Shown: positions 62,318-64,000 of the stretch, piece by piece
How positions within the stretch are numbered: the first letter of the stretch is position 1
Layout of the letters: every line of letters begins with the position of its first letter
Assembly (NCBI RefSeq): GCF_003732705.1
Contig: NZ_MOBR01000011.1
Location: 1-64,000 of the forward strand
Direction of reading: 5' to 3'
Length of the DNA stretch: 64,000 nt
Source of the DNA: Pseudomonas frederiksbergensis
GTDB lineage: Bacteria > Pseudomonadota > Gammaproteobacteria > Pseudomonadales > Pseudomonadaceae
The notes under the pieces: model-generated
The model's database searches: none
What the model was told of the DNA's origin: nothing
What the model saw: only the letters and a program-made list of their open reading frames with translations
Position numbers and translations under genes: made by a program

Positions 62318-64000
62318 TTACAACTCGGCAGCGAGGCGCGAACCCTGGTTGATCGCCCGCTTCGCATCCAGCTCCGCCGCCACGTCCGCGCCGCCAATCA
62401 AATGCACGTTCTGCCCGGCTGCGACCAGACCCTCCTGCAACTCGCGCAACGGGTCCTGCCCGGCGCAGATCACGATGTTGTCCACCGCCAGCACTTGCGG
62501 CTCGCCGGTTTCGCCGATGCGGATGTGCAGGCCTTCGTCGTCGATCTTCAGGTATTCAACGCTGTTGAGCATCTGCACCTGCTTGTTTTTCAGACCGGTG
62601 CGGTGAATCCAGCCCGTGGTCTTGCCCAAGCCGTCGCCAACCTTGGAAGTCTTGCGTTGCAGCAGGAACACTTCGCGGGCCGGTGCATGCACCTGAGCCT
62701 TGATCCCGGCCACACCGCCGCGTGCCTCAAGGTGCGTGTCGATGCCCCACTCTTTCCAGAACGCCGCGCGGTCCAGGCTGGTGGCCACGCCTTCGTGAAC
62801 CAGGAACTCCGAGACGTCGAAACCGATACCACCGGCGCCGATCACCGCCACGCGTTTGCCCACGGGTTTGCGCTCGAGGATCACGTCCAGGTAACTCAGC
62901 ACCTTGGCGTTCTCGACACCCGGAATGGCCGGGGTGCGCGGCGCGATGCCGGTGGCGAGGATGATTTCGTCGTAACCGCCGGCCACCAGTTGCGCCACAT
63001 CGACGCGGGTGTTCAGGCACACCTCGACGTTGGTGGTCTGCAACTTGCGGTTGAAGTAGCGCAGGGTTTCGAAGAATTCTTCCTTGCCCGGCACACGCTT
63101 GGCGATGTTGAACTGGCCGCCGATTTCGCTCGCCGAATCGAACAACGTCACCGAATGCCCACGCTCGGCAGCCACGGTGGCAGCGGAAAGACCCGCCGGC
63201 CCGGCACCGACCACGGCGATTTTCTTGATCTGTTGCACCGGCAAATAGTTAAGCTCGGTTTCATGACAGGCCCGCGGATTCACCAGGCAACTGGTCAGCT
63301 TGCCGCCGAAGGTGTGATCGAGGCACGCCTGGTTACAGCCGATGCAGGTGTTGATTTCATCAGCACGACCCGCAGCAGCCTTGTTGACGAAATCCGCGTC
63401 GGCGAGGAACGGCCGCGCCATGGAGACCATGTCGGCATCGCCTTCAGCCAGGATCTGCTCGGCGATTTCCGGGGTGTTGATGCGGTTGGTGGTGATCAGC
63501 GGAATGTTCACCGAACCCCGCAGCTTGGCCGTCACTTTGCTGAACGCCGCTCGCGGCACTTTGGTGGCGATGGTTGGAATCCGCGCTTCGTGCCAACCAA
63601 TGCCGGTGTTGATGATCGTTGCACCGGCCTGCTCGATAGCTTTGGCCAGGGTGACAATTTCTTCCCAACTGCTGCCGCCTTCTACGAGGTCGAGCATCGA
63701 CAGGCGGAAAATAATGATGAAGTTCGGGCCCACCGCTTCTCGCACGCGACGGACGATTTCCACCGGCAAACGCATACGGTTTTCGTAGCTGCCGCCCCAA
63801 CGGTCGGTGCGGTGGTTGGTGTGGGCCGCGAGGAACTGGTTAATGAAATAACCTTCGGAACCCATGATCTCGACGCCGTCGTACTCGGCGGTCTGCGCCA
63901 GGACCGAACAGGTGACGAAATCACTGATCTGCTTCTCGATACCTTCCTCATCCAGCTCTTTAGGCTTGAACGGGTTGATCGGCGCCTGGATCGCACTCGG
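62318..64000 (-). CDS. fadH: 2,4-dienoyl-CoA reductase (NADPH), 5' end beyond the window
   Basis: 560 C-terminal residues are visible of an enzyme usually about 670-680 long, so roughly the first 115 are outside. It reduces 2,4-dienoyl-CoA during degradation of unsaturated fatty acids. The TIM-barrel part shows EIMGSEGYFINQFLAAHTNHRTDRWGGS. The 4Fe-4S cysteines are CIGCNQACLD and SCLVNPRAC. The C-terminal FAD/NADPH folds are VAVVGAGPAGLSAATVAAERG and VAVIGAGGIGFDVSEFL. Confidence 0.95.
   Translation of the reverse strand, partial: PSAIQAPINPFKPKELDEEGIEKQISDFVTCSVLAQTAEYDGVEIMGSEGYFINQFLAAHTNHRTDRWGGSYENRMRLPVEIVRRVREAVGPNFIIIFRLSMLDLVEGGSSWEEIVTLAKAIEQAGATIINTGIGWHEARIPTIATKVPRAAFSKVTAKLRGSVNIPLITTNRINTPEIAEQILAEGDADMVSMARPFLADADFVNKAAAGRADEINTCIGCNQACLDHTFGGKLTSCLVNPRACHETELNYLPVQQIKKIAVVGAGPAGLSAATVAAERGHSVTLFDSASEIGGQFNIAKRVPGKEEFFETLRYFNRKLQTTNVEVCLNTRVDVAQLVAGGYDEIILATGIAPRTPAIPGVENAKVLSYLDVILERKPVGKRVAVIGAGGIGFDVSEFLVHEGVATSLDRAAFWKEWGIDTHLEARGGVAGIKAQVHAPAREVFLLQRKTSKVGDGLGKTTGWIHRTGLKNKQVQMLNSVEYLKIDDEGLHIRIGETGEPQVLAVDNIVICAGQDPLRELQEGLVAAGQNVHLIGGADVAAELDAKRAINQGSRLAAEL

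Overview
The window is chromosomal DNA of a GC-rich gammaproteobacterium, almost certainly a Pseudomonas of the fluorescens group. The evidence is the gene order (cysS-glnS-ppiB-lpxH; liuR-mvaB-crcY; phnW-phnX), two pseudomonad-type regulatory RNAs (CrcY-like and PrrF-like), and the very high density of the two palindromic repeat classes typical of that group: about 112-bp 'GATCGTTCCCACGC' elements, and GTGGGAGC/GTAGGAGC REP pairs. No database search was run; all names come from recognising protein and RNA motifs by eye.

Layout. 1-51: probable tip of an IS3-family element. 292-4897: housekeeping genes (cysS, glnS, ppiB, lpxH). 5085-9939: a MarR-controlled tripartite drug efflux operon with two palindromic operators. 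10184-15576: tamB and tamA (outer-membrane assembly). 15642-18932: an acetyltransferase, exonuclease III, and a phosphate-binding/OmpA fusion. 19061-21397: an acyl-CoA dehydrogenase and a divergent LysR regulator. 21639-31435: the leucine/isovalerate (liu) catabolic region, split into liuR-mvaB, then the CrcY-like RNA, then a convergent acyl-CoA synthetase, then liuABCD, with three matching palindromic operators. 31475-32805: a CI-like repressor that has lost its self-cleavage residues, a small DUF6124-like protein and a PrrF-like RNA behind a Fur box. 33081-36045: an M14 carboxypeptidase, an HxlR regulator and an MFS exporter. 36111-39150: a cytochrome b561/catalase-like peroxidase pair facing an ECF sigma/anti-sigma pair, with matching divergent ECF promoters. 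39271-47406: IclR regulator, ABC importer and a three-subunit HcnABC-like dehydrogenase, interrupted by a tandem 135-bp REP array. 47537-51469: remnant of a spore-coat-U pilin gene, ZapE-like ATPase, LRR-protein kinase and YebC protein. 51686-53098: orphan short VgrG. 53259-60358: aminoethylphosphonate catabolism (FAD oxidoreductase, organophosphate-type transporter, two LysR regulators, phnW, phnX). 60582-64000: cytochrome b561, a D-cysteine desulfhydrase/ACC deaminase-family enzyme and a 5'-truncated 2,4-dienoyl-CoA reductase.

The most interesting items are the array-interrupted importer/dehydrogenase system with unknown substrate (39271-47406), the ECF-controlled peroxidase/cytochrome module with promoters readable on both strands, the repressor lacking serine, lysine and scissile Ala-Gly, and the physical coupling of a catabolite-repression RNA with the liu pathway. 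REP elements also repeatedly supply stop codons, and in one case an apparent ribosome-binding site, to neighbouring genes.
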